This document shows, piece by piece, positions 47,913 to 57,972 of a DNA stretch of 64,000 nt. The translations under genes were made by a program, and so were the position numbers. Position 1 is the first letter of the stretch; each line of letters opens with the position of its first letter. The stretch comes from VAZQ01 sp963744275. GTDB taxonomy: Bacteria; Pseudomonadota; Alphaproteobacteria; Rhizobiales; Xanthobacteraceae. Under the pieces are notes generated by a model, which saw nothing but the letters and a program-made list of their open reading frames with translations, did not search any database and was not told the origin of the DNA. Location of the stretch: the NCBI GenBank assembly GCA_963744275.1, contig CAVUSX010000017.1:186001-250000 (forward strand), given 5' to 3'.

Positions 47913-48249
47913 TTCCTGCTCCGCGGCATGCACTGTTTGTTTACCCGCGGCCGCGGGCGATTCGACCGACCCCTGTTCGTTCCTTTGGAACGTAGGATGA
48001 ACATCGGATTCTGATTCAGCGAAAAATCCGGAGCGACACCCCGGCGCGTCGACCCTGCGGAGGCACGACGGCCGCACGCTGCTGTCGTCGCGGCCGTAGA
48101 GCCGGGACCCATGCGCCGCAGCCCATCCGCTTTCGCGCGGACAGGTCTCTCTCCGAATTCGACCCCCAAATGCCTGCAGCTCGGGCGAGCCCGAGCTGCA
48201 TGCCGTCGGTTGATCCGCGGCCCTTGGCGAGCCGCGGTTTAGGTTGCGC
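47913..48249. other. Intergenic region with two stable hairpins
   Basis: 337 bp between convergent genes. It holds no convincing gene. Two GC-rich inverted repeats lie near the right end: TGCAGCTCGGGC-GA-GCCCGAGCTGCA at 48175-48200 and CCGCGGCCCTTGGCGAGCCGCGG at 48215-48237. They sit between the 3' ends of both genes and could terminate transcription from either side. Confidence 0.45.
48175..48200. terminator. Candidate bidirectional terminator hairpin
   Basis: Perfect 12-bp stem TGCAGCTCGGGC with a two-base spacer, between convergent genes ending at 47912 and 48250. No U-tract follows on either strand, so it is only a candidate. Confidence 0.4.
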
Positions 48250-50416
48250 TTAGCGCGCCAGCGGATCGGGCCGCATCTGGAAGTGCACGATCTTGGGCGA
48301 GGTTCCCTTGCCGCCCTCGAGGTGGAAGGGCGTGCGATTGCCGGTGTTCGACCACACGCCGCGGCCCTTCCAGCCGGCATTGGCGTCGTCGATGCGCCCG
48401 TCCAGCGCCTTGGCCCAGAAGCCCATCGGGTAGGGCACGACCAGATTGACCGGCTTGCCGTCCACCAAGGCGATCAGCGAGTCGTTCTGGTTGCCGGTGG
48501 CGAAGGGAACGTCGTTGCCCAGGCCGAAGGTGTTGTGCTGGTCGACCCATGCATAGTAGGGGGTTTCCCCGCTGCCCTCATCGGCGACATTGCCGAGCTG
48601 CGGTCCCGGCAATTTGTAGAGCGTCCAGCCTTCGGGGCACTGATTGCCGGTCGCGTTCGGGCCGTTCAGCGGGCCCTTGCACTTGCTGCGGTCGAAGCTG
48701 CCGAGATGGCCGCTGGCCAGCGCCGACCACATGACGCCCTTGCTGTCGATGTCGGCGCCGCGCGGCGAGTAGCCGGGCAGCGGCACGTTGTAGATTTCCG
48801 AAAGCGCGGTCACGGCCGGGTTCGGGCCCGGGATCGACCCGCACCACGGAGCCCGGATAGCCGGTCACCGATCCCCAGATCGTGCCGTCCACCGGACTGG
48901 GCGCGACGGCGTAGAAGCCGACGCGGATGCGCTTCTGCTTGGTGGGGTCGACCGGCTGGTTCGGCTCCACATATTCGCCGCCGCGGTGGCCGAGGCCATT
49001 GGTGTCGAGAATGAAAGGCGTCCAGCCTTGTGCCTTCGCCTCGTCGCCGGTCTCCTCCAGGACCCTGGTATTGACCCAGCCCAGCACCTCGGCGCCGATG
49101 CCGCCCGAGCTCGTCCACAGCGTGCGGTCCTTGTCGAAGCCGAACTGGACGTGATGGGTCGGGAAGCAGGTATCGATCAGCGTGAACTTCTGGGTCGGCG
49201 GATCGAGCATCGCGATCTCGCGGTTGTTCTTGTCGATCGGGAACGCCTTTGCGGAGGGAAGATCGGAGCCCTTCTTGCAGTAGTCGGGGTTGTTCGCGCT
49301 ACGGATGCGGGCCGCGTACCAGACCCGCGCCTTTTCATCCAGCATCAGGCTGTGCGGGATGGTCTGCGAGGTCCAAAGCTTCTCGTCGCCCCAATAGGCC
49401 GACGGCGCGTACATCTCGGTCGAGAGGTTCGAGGGGGTCTTGGGATCGCGCACCGGAATCTTCACGCTGGTGGCGATGCTCTTGAGCGGATCGAGAATCG
49501 GCACGTTGTCGGTGCTGTTCTCGGTCGCGCCGTAGAGCGACCCATAGGCGTTGATGGTGGGGTTGCGCTTGTCGGTGGCGATCTCGTCATGCAGGTAGGT
49601 CTTGGGGCCGGACCAGTCCCAGACCGTGATGACGACGTTGCGCTCCAGGCCCTGCGGGCGCGGCGGCTTGGTTGCGGGCAGCTCGCCTTTGGCGATGCGG
49701 TCGGTCCAGTCGCTCAGCATCCGCAGGCCGCGCTCGGTGCCATAATGCTCGATGGTCTCGACCATGTCCTTGCTGGCTTGGCCGGACTGGATGCGCCGGG
49801 TCCAGGCCTCATAGCCGGAGGTGAACTTGCCGAGCTCCTCCGGGATCGTGCGCGTCGCCTTGGTGCCGATGGCATGGCAGTGGAAGCAGCCGTCGGTCTT
49901 GAACTCGCGCAGGAATTGGGGCTGCGATTTGATCGCCGCATTGATGCCGTTGCCGGTGGGACCGGTGCCCGGGAACTCGTTCTTGGCCGGAACATTGAGC
50001 AGCGAAAGCCAGTAGACCGGCGGATAGTATTCGGCCGCGGCGGCCGCGTTCGGCGCCGGCACCGAGGTCAGGTTGAGGAGCTTGCCGGGCTCGGTCTTCA
50101 CCTTGGGCGAATCGATCAGGCCGTAGCCGCGCACCCAGACGTCGTAATTGGCTTTGGGAAGATCGGGCATCACGTAGCGCCCTTGATCGTCGGTCACCAC
50201 GATCTTGGCCATCTTGGTGGGAAGGTCGCTCGTTTCCGCGATCACCCAAACTCCCGCTTCCGGTCCGTTGGGCCCGCTGACGACGCCGCCGAGGTCGGTA
50301 TTGCCGATGCTGACGGCCGGGCTTTGCTGCGCGCTGAGCTGCGACGGCGCGCCGGCGAGCACGGCCGCAATGGCGATGGCCGCAACGCTCAAATACAAAG
50401 CGCTTCTCTTCCTCAT
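48250..50416 (-). CDS. Secreted carboxypeptidase-regulatory-like / haem-binding repeat protein
   Basis: About 722 residues. A signal peptide (SALYLSVAAIAIAAVLAGAP) is followed by a carboxypeptidase regulatory-like beta-sandwich (LGGVVSGPNGPEAGVWVIAE; TDDQGRYVMPDLPKANYDVW), then CFHCHAIGTKATRTIPEELG, a c-type haem CxxCH motif, and a long region of propeller-like repeats with GGIGAEVLGWVNTR and a C-terminal SFDRSKCKGPLNG. A +1 break near 48823 separates the last 185 residues. ATG 50416 has AGGAGCAGG upstream. Such proteins resemble virginiamycin-B-lyase-like exported proteins; function unknown. Confidence 0.75.
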
Positions 50417-50586
50417 ATGCCTGCTCCTGTGCGTTTTTTTTCCACGGCGCCCCTGGCTCCGTGCCTCCACGAGCGCAATAATAGCACAATTCGATACCCT
50501 GTCCTGCAAATTGTCCGGGCTCGCGGTCGCGCGCAAAGGCCGCGCCGGGCTGGCGGTTTTGTCGCTGCCGCAATAGCGTGGCAGGC

Positions 50587-51570
50587 ATGATCGCGCAGCG
50601 TTTCAATCTCGCTCTTCTCATGGTCGCGCTGTCGGGCGCGAGCGTGCCGGCCGCCGCGCAGGATTGGCCGCAACGGCCGCTGACCATGGTGGTGCCGTTC
50701 GCGGCCGGCGGCGGCGCCGACGTGATGGGGCGCATCCTGGCGCAGCGTCTTTCCGAGCTCCTTCGCCAGCAGGTGATCGTGGAGGACGTGACCGGCGCCG
50801 GCGGCATGACCGGAACCAACCGGGTGGCGCGCGCCGCCCCCGACGGCTATCAGATCGCGCTCGGCAGCGTCGGCACCCATGCCTACAATCAAACGCTCTA
50901 CAAGAAGCCGCTCTACGATGCGGTGGCCGACTTTGCGCCGGTCGCCCTGATCGCCGAGACCCCGCAGGTATTGGTGGTGCGCAAGGATTTGCCGGCCGGC
51001 GATTTGCGGGAGTTCATCTCCTATGCGCGGGCGAACCAGGCGCGCATGCAATATGGCTCGGCCGGCACCGGCTCCCCCACCCATCTCGCCTGCTCGCTCC
51101 TCAACGCGGTGATCGGCGTCGACGTGACGCACATTCCCTATCGCGGTGCCGCGCCCACGATGCAGGATCTGATCGCGGGCCGGATCGACTACCAATGCCC
51201 CAACACGACGGTCGCGTTGCCGCAGATCGCGGCCGGAACCATCAAGGCGATTGCGATCCTGACGCGCGAGCGCTCGCCGATCCTGCCGGACCTGGCCTCC
51301 GCTCGTGAGCAGGGCCTGAGCGATTTCGAAGCCTCGATCTGGTACGCCTTGTTCCTGCCCAAGGGCACGCCTGGCCCGATCGTCGCCCGGCTCCACGATG
51401 CCGCGGTCGCCACCATGGAGACGCCCTCCGTGCGCGCGCGGCTCGCGGACATCGGCGCGACCGTGGTGGCGCCCGCGCGCAGGTCGCCGGAATATCTGCG
51501 CAAATTCGTCGCGAGCGAGATCGCGAAATGGGCGGTTCCGATCAGGGCGGCGAACATCACGGGGGAGTGA
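50587..51570 (+). CDS. TctC/Bug-family periplasmic binding protein
   Basis: 327 residues from ATG 50587: MIAQRFNLALLMVALSGASV opens a signal peptide. WPQRPLTMVVPFAAGGGADV, VEDVTGAGGMTGTNRVARAA, YGSAGTGSPTHLACSLLNAV and HIPYRGAAPTMQDLIAGR are family blocks. It is closest in the window to the gene at 29630. Divergently transcribed from the haem-motif protein across a 170-bp gap. No TctAB nearby. Intact. Confidence 0.9.
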   Translation: MIAQRFNLALLMVALSGASVPAAAQDWPQRPLTMVVPFAAGGGADVMGRILAQRLSELLRQQVIVEDVTGAGGMTGTNRVARAAPDGYQIALGSVGTHAYNQTLYKKPLYDAVADFAPVALIAETPQVLVVRKDLPAGDLREFISYARANQARMQYGSAGTGSPTHLACSLLNAVIGVDVTHIPYRGAAPTMQDLIAGRIDYQCPNTTVALPQIAAGTIKAIAILTRERSPILPDLASAREQGLSDFEASIWYALFLPKGTPGPIVARLHDAAVATMETPSVRARLADIGATVVAPARRSPEYLRKFVASEIAKWAVPIRAANITGE

Positions 51571-51688
51571 TGCGGCGGCGGCCCGCGCGGGGTGCTGGCC
51601 GTCGCGCGCGGATTGGGATAGCTTGATTGCGATAGCTGTTTTCGCCGCGCCTCCGGCCGCGGCGATCCGGTCGGGAGCTTGAGCCGTG

Positions 51689-52432
51689 ATGCGGATCGGT
51701 CGATGCCTGCTGGCGCTGGCGGCGCTGGCTTCAAGTCAAATCGCCACGGCGCGGGCCGCCGAGCAGGTCGACCTGCTGCTCGCCTTGGCGATGGATGTGT
51801 CGCGCAGCATGGAGCAGCCGAAGTTCCTGCTGCAGCGCGAAGGTTACGCGGCCGCCATCACCAATCCGCAGGTGCTCGAGGCGATCAAGTCCGGCGCCCA
51901 CCAGAAGATCGCCATCTGCTTCATCGATTGGTCGGGCGCCGGCGAGCAGAAGCAGGTGATCGATTGGAGCATCATCGACGGCGCCAACTCGGCGCGCCAT
52001 TTCGGCGACCTGATCTATGAAGCCCCGCGCTCGTTCAACGACCGCACCTCGATCGGCGGCGGCATCACCTTCGCGGCCGCCCAGATCGCCCGCTCGCCCT
52101 ACGAGGCCGAGCGCCACACCATCGACGTTTCGGGCGACGGCACCAACAACGCCGGCCGCGACGTGCAGGCGTCCCGCGATCAGGCGGTCGCCAAGGGCAT
52201 CGTCGTCAACGGGATCGCGATCTTGACCGAGCTGCAATATTCCCGCATCCCCGAGCACACCAATCCGCCCGGCGGCCTCGAGAAATACTACCGCGACAAC
52301 GTCATCGGCGGCCCCGGCTCGTTCGTGATGGTGGCGGAGGACTTCAGCTCGTTCGGCAAGTCCATGGTGAAGAAGCTGATCGCCGAGATCGCCGGCGATC
52401 CGATGCGGCGGCACACCGCATCGGCGCGCTGA
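51689..52432 (+). CDS. Secreted DUF1194 (von Willebrand A-like) protein
   Basis: 247 residues; signal peptide ends near TARAAEQ. The vWA-like domain begins VDLLLALAMDVSRSMEQPKF with the MIDAS DxSxS motif, and continues GGGITFAAAQIARSPYEAER and TIDVSGDGTNNAGRDV. These are the DUF1194 signatures. It lacks known partners. Start taken at ATG 51689 (GGGAG upstream); GTG at 51686 is equally possible. Convergent with the NHL-type gene at 52454. Confidence 0.8.
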   Translation: MRIGRCLLALAALASSQIATARAAEQVDLLLALAMDVSRSMEQPKFLLQREGYAAAITNPQVLEAIKSGAHQKIAICFIDWSGAGEQKQVIDWSIIDGANSARHFGDLIYEAPRSFNDRTSIGGGITFAAAQIARSPYEAERHTIDVSGDGTNNAGRDVQASRDQAVAKGIVVNGIAILTELQYSRIPEHTNPPGGLEKYYRDNVIGGPGSFVMVAEDFSSFGKSMVKKLIAEIAGDPMRRHTASAR

Positions 52433-52453
52433 GGGCACGCGGCCCGCCGTTCG

Positions 52454-53596
52454 TCAGCGGCTGGCGGTGGTCATTCCCTTGAACGTGAGCTTCTGCATGC
52501 CGGCGGTGGTCTGGGCGATGTAGATATTGCCCTTGTGGTCGGTGGCGATGAGATGGCCGCCCCCGATCATGCCGGGCGGCTGGATGTTCCCGACGATCTC
52601 CATGGTCTTGCGATCGACCACGCTGATGTCTTTGCCGCTTCCGACATAGAGGAATTGCTGCTCGCGATCCGGCGAGAAGGCAATGTTCTTGGCAAACGGT
52701 ATGTCGGTTCTGATCAGCTGTTTCACGAAGGTGCCGTCCGGCAGGAACGCCTGGACGCGCCGATTCTCGCGATCGGCCACGTAGACGGTGCCGTCGCTGT
52801 CGGCCACCCGGATCGAATGCACGATGCTGAAATTCCCCGGGCCCTGCGCGTCCGGGAAGCTCTTGGGGCTCACGATCTCGCAATGGTCGTCGTCCATCGG
52901 CTTGTTGCCGAAGGCGCCCCACATGCGCCTGAAGGCGCCGGTATCCGCGTCGTACACGATCACCCGATGATTGCCATAACCGTCGGCGACATACAGCTCA
53001 TTGGTCTGCGGATGAACCCACACGTCCGCCGGCCGGTGCAGGTTGGCGGTGTCGGCGTTACCCTTGCTCTGGTTGCTGTGGCCGATTTGCATGACGAACT
53101 TGCCGTCCTGCGTGAATTTCAGCAATTGGTCGTCGGCGACCCGTTTCAAGCCCGGCAGGCCGTTGGTGGGACAGCTGTTGCCGCCGATCCACACGAAGCC
53201 CTTGTAGTCGATGTGGATGCCGTGCTCGCGCTCGGGCCATTCGAATCCGCTGCCCGCTCCGCCCCAGGCCTTGATGTTGTTGCCCGCCGGGTCGAACACC
53301 ATGACGGGCGGCGCCGCCATGGCGGCCTGCTCGGGCTTGAGGGTGCGCGGGCGATGCAGGAGCCAGACGTTGTCCTGCGCATCGACCGCGAAGCTGGAGG
53401 CGTCTCCGACCTTCCACTTGGCGGGGATCTTGGGCCAGGCGGGATCGACCTCGAACATCGGCAGGCTGCGGGCGGCCGGCGTTTGTGCAGCCGCTTCGGT
53501 GCCGAGAAGCCATCCGCCCTGAGCGCCGGCGCCGATGACGGAAGCGATGAGAAAGGCTCGAGCGAGAGTCTCGAGCTTCGACGTTTCGAGCTTCAT
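52454..53596 (-). CDS. Secreted NHL-repeat (six-bladed propeller) protein
   Basis: About 380 residues with N-terminal hydrophobic segment (ARAFLIASVIGAGAQGGWLL) and a propeller of NHL-type repeats: VFDPAGNNIKAWGGAGSGFE, RPADVWVHPQTNELYVADGY GNHR, then HSIRVADSDGTVYVADRENR RVQAF. These Asp-rich repeats resemble peptidyl-alpha-hydroxyglycine alpha-amidating lyase. Start ATG 53596 has GGGAGGTAGCC upstream. Intact. It forms a minus-strand pair with the YncE-like gene behind a strong terminator. Confidence 0.85.
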   Translation of the reverse strand: MKLETSKLETLARAFLIASVIGAGAQGGWLLGTEAAAQTPAARSLPMFEVDPAWPKIPAKWKVGDASSFAVDAQDNVWLLHRPRTLKPEQAAMAAPPVMVFDPAGNNIKAWGGAGSGFEWPEREHGIHIDYKGFVWIGGNSCPTNGLPGLKRVADDQLLKFTQDGKFVMQIGHSNQSKGNADTANLHRPADVWVHPQTNELYVADGYGNHRVIVYDADTGAFRRMWGAFGNKPMDDDHCEIVSPKSFPDAQGPGNFSIVHSIRVADSDGTVYVADRENRRVQAFLPDGTFVKQLIRTDIPFAKNIAFSPDREQQFLYVGSGKDISVVDRKTMEIVGNIQPPGMIGGGHLIATDHKGNIYIAQTTAGMQKLTFKGMTTASR

Positions 53597-53801
53597 GGCT
53601 ACCTCCCCGGATGCAAGCCTTGTTTGGAGCCACGTGTTGAAGTCACGTGTTGTCGGGATTGCGCGCGCTCGCGGATCGGCCGCCGCGCAACGGATCGGGT
53701 GCTGCGGCCATCGGGAGTCGGCCGCTTCGATCTTGGCGTCGCGGCAGCCTTGCACCAACCGGGATCGACATCAACCGGAATTTCACCGGGAATTTCATGC
53801 G

Positions 53802-53829
53802 AAAACGGGTGGGGCCGAGGCCCCACCCG
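53802..53829 (-). terminator. Rho-independent terminator of the YncE-like gene
   Basis: On the minus strand, CGGGTGGGGCC-TC-GGCCCCACCCG forms an 11-bp perfect stem followed by TTTTC. It starts 36 bases after the stop codon of the gene ending at 53865. This is the clearest intrinsic terminator in the window. Confidence 0.85.
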
Positions 53830-53864
53830 CTGGAATCCTGAAACGATGGATTTTCAGACCCGGA

Positions 53865-54956
53865 TCACATCGGAGCAAAAACCCGGATGCAGCCGCAGCC
53901 GCCGCCCGCCTCGCCTTCCGGCACGTAGACATGGTGGGTCTTGGTATTCACCGCCACCGAATGGGCGCGGCCGGCGGTGGGGATCTTCTGGATCAGCTTG
54001 TGGGTCTTGGCGTCGATCACGCCGAGCGCCGAGCCTTCGCCGTTGCCGGCCGAGGCGGTGTAGTAGAGGCCGAGGCCAGGATCGGCCCCCGTCATGTCGG
54101 TGCCGCCGATGCCCGCAATGGTCTCCGTCACCTTGCCGGTCTTGACGTCGAAGGTCATCTGCACGGGCGGCCGCTTGTCCTTGGTCTGACCGTAGTTGCA
54201 GCCGATGATCAGCTCGCTGCCGACGCCCGGGAAGTTGCCGTGCGGCTTGCAATTGTCGATCGGCGCGATCTCGCCGACCTGCTTGCCGGTCTTCGGATCG
54301 ACCGTGAGCATTCCGCCCTTGTTGGCGTCGCCGCCCAGCTCCGGAACGACCGTGTGGAACATGCCGTCGACCTCGGAATAGATGGTCTGCTCGAAGCCGT
54401 CGGAGGCGTTCGGCACCGGGACCTTGGCGAAGATCTTGCGGTCCTTGGTCGAGATCAGGATGAGAGTGGGCGGCTCGGCGTCCGGCAGCGCCATGGCGAC
54501 GACGTTGTCCTTTGGATCATAGGCAAGCTCGTCGGCGCCGCCTTTGTTGGCCTCGGTCGGGATGCTGGCGACGACCTTGCCGGACTTCATGTCCACGACC
54601 TTGATCGAGTTGTCGCCATCGCCCACATAGGCCTCGGTCCCGTCATTGACGGTGACGGAGCCGCGCGCCATCGTCATGCCGGGGGCGGCCATGAGGAACT
54701 TGTCGGTGGCGGCGTCGATGATCAGCAACGCGTTGTTGCCCGGATTGATCTTCTGCTTCGGGTCGGTGGAACCGCGGCTGCTGAGGATGTAACGGTCGGT
54801 CTTGGCGTCGAACCAGCCGATATCGAAGGCCTGCAGGGGGGCGTCGAGCTTGATCGGAATCTTGGCGACCTCCTTGAGCTCGACCGCCTGCGCGACTGCG
54901 GTGGCGGACAGCGCCGCAACGGTTGCCAGGAGCAGAGTCCTGATTGGAAAAGTCAT
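53865..54956 (-). CDS. Secreted YncE-like beta-propeller protein
   Basis: 363 residues. MTFPIRTLLLATVAALSATA is a signal peptide. The mature part contains repeated YVTN/YncE-type beta-propeller blades: NALLIIDAATDKFLMAAPGM, AYVGDGDNSIKVVDMKSGKV, then GMLTVDPKTGKQVGEIAPID and SALGVIDAKTHKLIQKIPTA. The start ATG 54956 has GAGGAGGAATGCG. A C-terminal GGGCGCIRVFAPM ends the last blade. Intact, with a strong terminator 36 bases after its stop. Binding partner unknown. Confidence 0.85.
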   Translation of the reverse strand: MTFPIRTLLLATVAALSATAVAQAVELKEVAKIPIKLDAPLQAFDIGWFDAKTDRYILSSRGSTDPKQKINPGNNALLIIDAATDKFLMAAPGMTMARGSVTVNDGTEAYVGDGDNSIKVVDMKSGKVVASIPTEANKGGADELAYDPKDNVVAMALPDAEPPTLILISTKDRKIFAKVPVPNASDGFEQTIYSEVDGMFHTVVPELGGDANKGGMLTVDPKTGKQVGEIAPIDNCKPHGNFPGVGSELIIGCNYGQTKDKRPPVQMTFDVKTGKVTETIAGIGGTDMTGADPGLGLYYTASAGNGEGSALGVIDAKTHKLIQKIPTAGRAHSVAVNTKTHHVYVPEGEAGGGCGCIRVFAPM

Positions 54957-55565
54957 CGCATTCCTCCTCTTGTGTGTGGTCGTTCGTGCCGGAACGGGCG
55001 CCGGAATCGGGCCCGAAATCAACCTTCGACGCTTCTACGAAATGAAAGACCCCCGATCCAGCCATTTCCGCCGCGGTCGGGTCAATTCGATTAAATCGAT
55101 CCGCGAGGGCGGAAACAAGCTGAAAATCTCGGCAAAGGCCCGAAACCACGCCCTTGAGCCACTTTTAGGAGGCGCGAGACGGTGCTGGATCGGACGGTCC
55201 GGCCGTGGGAATCGCGGGCATTGCGTCGCACCTTGCGCCTGCGCTCCCCTGCGGCCGGCATTCCCTTACACCTCGAATTCTGAACGATTTGCAAATCTGC
55301 CGGGGTTGTTTTGTTGAATCGGCGGACGGAATCGTCCAGATCGGTGCAGGCAGGATGCCCGGAAGTCTTGCTTTGCAGCTTTCGAGCGGTTCCGGGCGAC
55401 CGGGCGGTGCCGTCCCCGGCTCGCGATCGAAACCGCACGATCGAAATCGTACCGTCGAGGTCGCCATCGCGCCCGCCATATGACGCCCGAATGTCGACCG
55501 CTCCATCCCGGCCGGTTCTGCGCTAGGGTGGCCCGCCGTTTCCCGCACAGGTCCCTCGCCCGATC
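54957..55565. other. Long divergent intergenic region
   Basis: 609 bp between a minus gene (YncE-like) and a plus gene (MFS). It should hold both promoters. I see a small CGATT-A-AATCG palindrome at 55088-55098 and AT-rich stretches, but no gene, RNA or further operator that I can name. Open frames through it have no protein character. Confidence 0.5.
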
Positions 55566-56972
55566 ATGTCTCCAGCCACCAAGCCGAAGGTCGTCGCCAT
55601 GATCGTGGCGTCGGCCATCATCATGCAGCAGATCGATGCCACCGTGATCACCACGGCGCTGCCGCAGATGGCGATCTCGCTCAATTCCGACCCGGTGACG
55701 CTCAGCGTGGCCGTTACCGCCTATCTGCTCAGCGTCGCGGTCTTCATCCCGGTCAGCGGCTGGGCCGCGGACCGGTTCGGCGGGCGCACCGTCTTCCGGG
55801 CCGCGATCGCGCTCTTCACCCTGGGCTCCATCCTGTGCGGATTGAGCAACAACGCCATCGAGCTGACCGCCGCGCGGGTGCTGCAGGGCTTGGGCGGCGC
55901 CATGATGGTGCCGGTCGGGCGGCTCGTGCTGTTCCGCAGCGTCGAGCGCTCGCAGCTGGTACGTACCATGGCGTATCTGCAGGTGCCGGCGCAGCTCGGC
56001 CCCGTGCTCGGCCCGCCCATCGGCGGCTTCATTACTACGTACTTCTCCTGGCGCTGGATCTTTCTGGTGAACGTGCCGCTCGGGATCCTCGGCATCGCGC
56101 TGGTGACGCTCTTCTTCGACAATCCCAAGGAGGACGAGCCGCGCCCGCTGGACTGGATCGGTTTCCTGCTGACCGGGGTGTCGCTCTCCTGCATCCTCTA
56201 CGGCATCGAGGCGATCGGGCGCGGGCTGAACAATGCGCCGGTGGCGGCCGGATTGCTGGTCGTCGGCTTCGGCCTCGGCGCCTTCGCGCTGCGGCATCTG
56301 CGGCGGTACGTCCATCCGCTGCTCAATCTGTCGATCTTCCGCATCCCGACCTTCCGGGCCAGCATCGGCGGCGGCTCGCTGTTTCGCGCCGGCGCCGGCA
56401 GCCTGGTCTTCCTGCTGCCGCTCCTGCTGCAGGTCGTGTTCGGGATGACGGCCTTCGCCTCGGGCGTCCTCACCTTCGCGACCGCGGCCGGAGCCATGTC
56501 CATGAAGGCGACGGCGCGGCCGATCCTCAAGCGCTTCGGCTTCCGCAACGTCATGATCGTCAACGGGCTCATCAGCGCGGCGGCCGTCGCCATGTGCGCC
56601 TTCTTCACCAGTGCCACCCCGGCCCCGCTCATCTTCGTCCTGCTGCTGATCGCCGGCTTCTTTCTGTCGCTGCAGTTCACCGCCACCCAGGCGATCGCCT
56701 ATGCGGATATCTCCAATCCGCAGATGAGCACCGCCACCAGCATCGCCAGCATGGCGCAGCAGCTCAGCCGCGGCTTCGGGGTTGCCATCGTGGCGGTCCT
56801 GCTGCACCTCTCGCTGGCCTGGCGCGGCGCCGGCGCGCTCGGCCTCGTCGACTTCCGGGTCGCCTTCGCGGGCGCGACCACGCTGGTGCTCTGCTGCCTG
56901 GCCTTTTGCCTGCCGCTCGCTGCCGATGCGGGCGCCGAGGCGAGCGGCCACCAACCCAAATCGGCGGCCTGA
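55566..56972 (+). CDS. MFS transporter, DHA2 (EmrB/QacA) family
   Basis: 468-residue multi-helix exporter. DHA2 features: QQIDATVITTALPQMAISL near the N-terminus with the D-A/T-I-V-like motif D1, the motif A loop GWAADRFGGRTVFRAAI, motif C-like LGPVLGPPIGGFITTYFSWR, and about 14 hydrophobic segments. It likely exports drugs or lipophilic compounds. No periplasmic adaptor (EmrA) is adjacent. Intact. It is followed 133 bp later by the ferulate-type operon, to which it may or may not belong. Confidence 0.88.
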   Translation: MSPATKPKVVAMIVASAIIMQQIDATVITTALPQMAISLNSDPVTLSVAVTAYLLSVAVFIPVSGWAADRFGGRTVFRAAIALFTLGSILCGLSNNAIELTAARVLQGLGGAMMVPVGRLVLFRSVERSQLVRTMAYLQVPAQLGPVLGPPIGGFITTYFSWRWIFLVNVPLGILGIALVTLFFDNPKEDEPRPLDWIGFLLTGVSLSCILYGIEAIGRGLNNAPVAAGLLVVGFGLGAFALRHLRRYVHPLLNLSIFRIPTFRASIGGGSLFRAGAGSLVFLLPLLLQVVFGMTAFASGVLTFATAAGAMSMKATARPILKRFGFRNVMIVNGLISAAAVAMCAFFTSATPAPLIFVLLLIAGFFLSLQFTATQAIAYADISNPQMSTATSIASMAQQLSRGFGVAIVAVLLHLSLAWRGAGALGLVDFRVAFAGATTLVLCCLAFCLPLAADAGAEASGHQPKSAA

Positions 56973-57105
56973 CCAGGCAACGCGGCTGCGAAACGCCGCG
57001 CTGGCTGATGAACGCTTGATCAGCCTGGCTGATATTGCCTAGGCTTGACGCCCGGCGGCGAAGACCGGAAGCCGCACGGGCGGGCCGACACGGGGAGTGA
57101 ACGTC

Positions 57106-57972
57106 ATGGCGAACCGGAAGCCGTCCAGGCGCGCGCGCCCGCCGACCATCGGCGAGTGGAAGAACGTGCTGGTCGAGATCGCGGACGGGATCGCCTGGGT
57201 CACGCTGAACCGTCCGGAAAAGCGCAACGCCATGAGTCCGGCGCTCAACGACGAGATGGTGGCTGTGCTCGACGCGGTCGAGCTCGCGGACGACGCGGGC
57301 GTTCTCGTGCTCACCGGCGCGGGTGATTCCTTCTCCGCCGGGATGGACCTCAAGGAGTATTTCCGCGATGTCGACCAGCTGCCCTATGCGCGGCAGATGC
57401 GCGCCCGCCGCTCGGCCTGGCAGTGGCAATGGCGCATGCTCATGAACTATTCGAAGCCGACCATCGCGATGGTCAACGGCTGGTGCTTCGGCGGCGCCTT
57501 CACGCCGCTGGTCGCCTGCGACCTCGCGATCGCGGCCGAGGATGCGCAATTCGGCCTCTCGGAGATCAATTGGGGCATCATTCCCGGCGGCAATGTCACC
57601 CGCGCGGCGGTCGCCACCCTCAATCTTCGCAACGCCATGTATTACATAATGACCGGCCGTACCTTCGATGGCCGCAAGGCCGCCGAGATGGGCCTGGTCA
57701 ACGAGGCTTGTCCGCGGGCGCGGCTGCGCGCACGCACGACCGAGCTCGCCAAGGAATTGCTCGGCAAGAACCCGACCGTGTTGCGGGCCGCCAAGGCGGC
57801 GGTGCGCCACGTGCAGTTCATGTCCTGGGAAAAGTCGGACGAATACCTGATGGCCAAGAGCGCCCAGGCCCGCTTCCTCGATACCGAGAACGGCCGCAGC
57901 AAGGGTCTCAAGCAATTCCTGGATGACAAGAGCTTCCGGCCCGGGCTCGGCGAATACAAGCGCGATGGCTGA
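57106..57972 (+). CDS. p-Hydroxycinnamoyl-CoA hydratase/lyase (feruloyl-CoA hydratase-lyase)
   Basis: 288-residue crotonase-fold enzyme converting feruloyl-/p-coumaroyl-CoA to the aromatic aldehyde and acetyl-CoA. Blocks match known hydratase-lyases: AWVTLNRPEKRNAMSPALND, VLTGAGDSFSAGMDLKEYFR, VNGWCFGGAFTPLVACDLAI, and FGLSEINWGIIPGGNVTRAA with the catalytic Glu of the SEINWG motif. The DEYL tyrosine and the C-terminal GLKQFLDDKSFRPGLGEYKR are also present. Start ATG 57106 has GGGGAG eight bases upstream. The stop overlaps the CoA ligase gene. Confidence 0.88.
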   Translation: MANRKPSRRARPPTIGEWKNVLVEIADGIAWVTLNRPEKRNAMSPALNDEMVAVLDAVELADDAGVLVLTGAGDSFSAGMDLKEYFRDVDQLPYARQMRARRSAWQWQWRMLMNYSKPTIAMVNGWCFGGAFTPLVACDLAIAAEDAQFGLSEINWGIIPGGNVTRAAVATLNLRNAMYYIMTGRTFDGRKAAEMGLVNEACPRARLRARTTELAKELLGKNPTVLRAAKAAVRHVQFMSWEKSDEYLMAKSAQARFLDTENGRSKGLKQFLDDKSFRPGLGEYKRDG

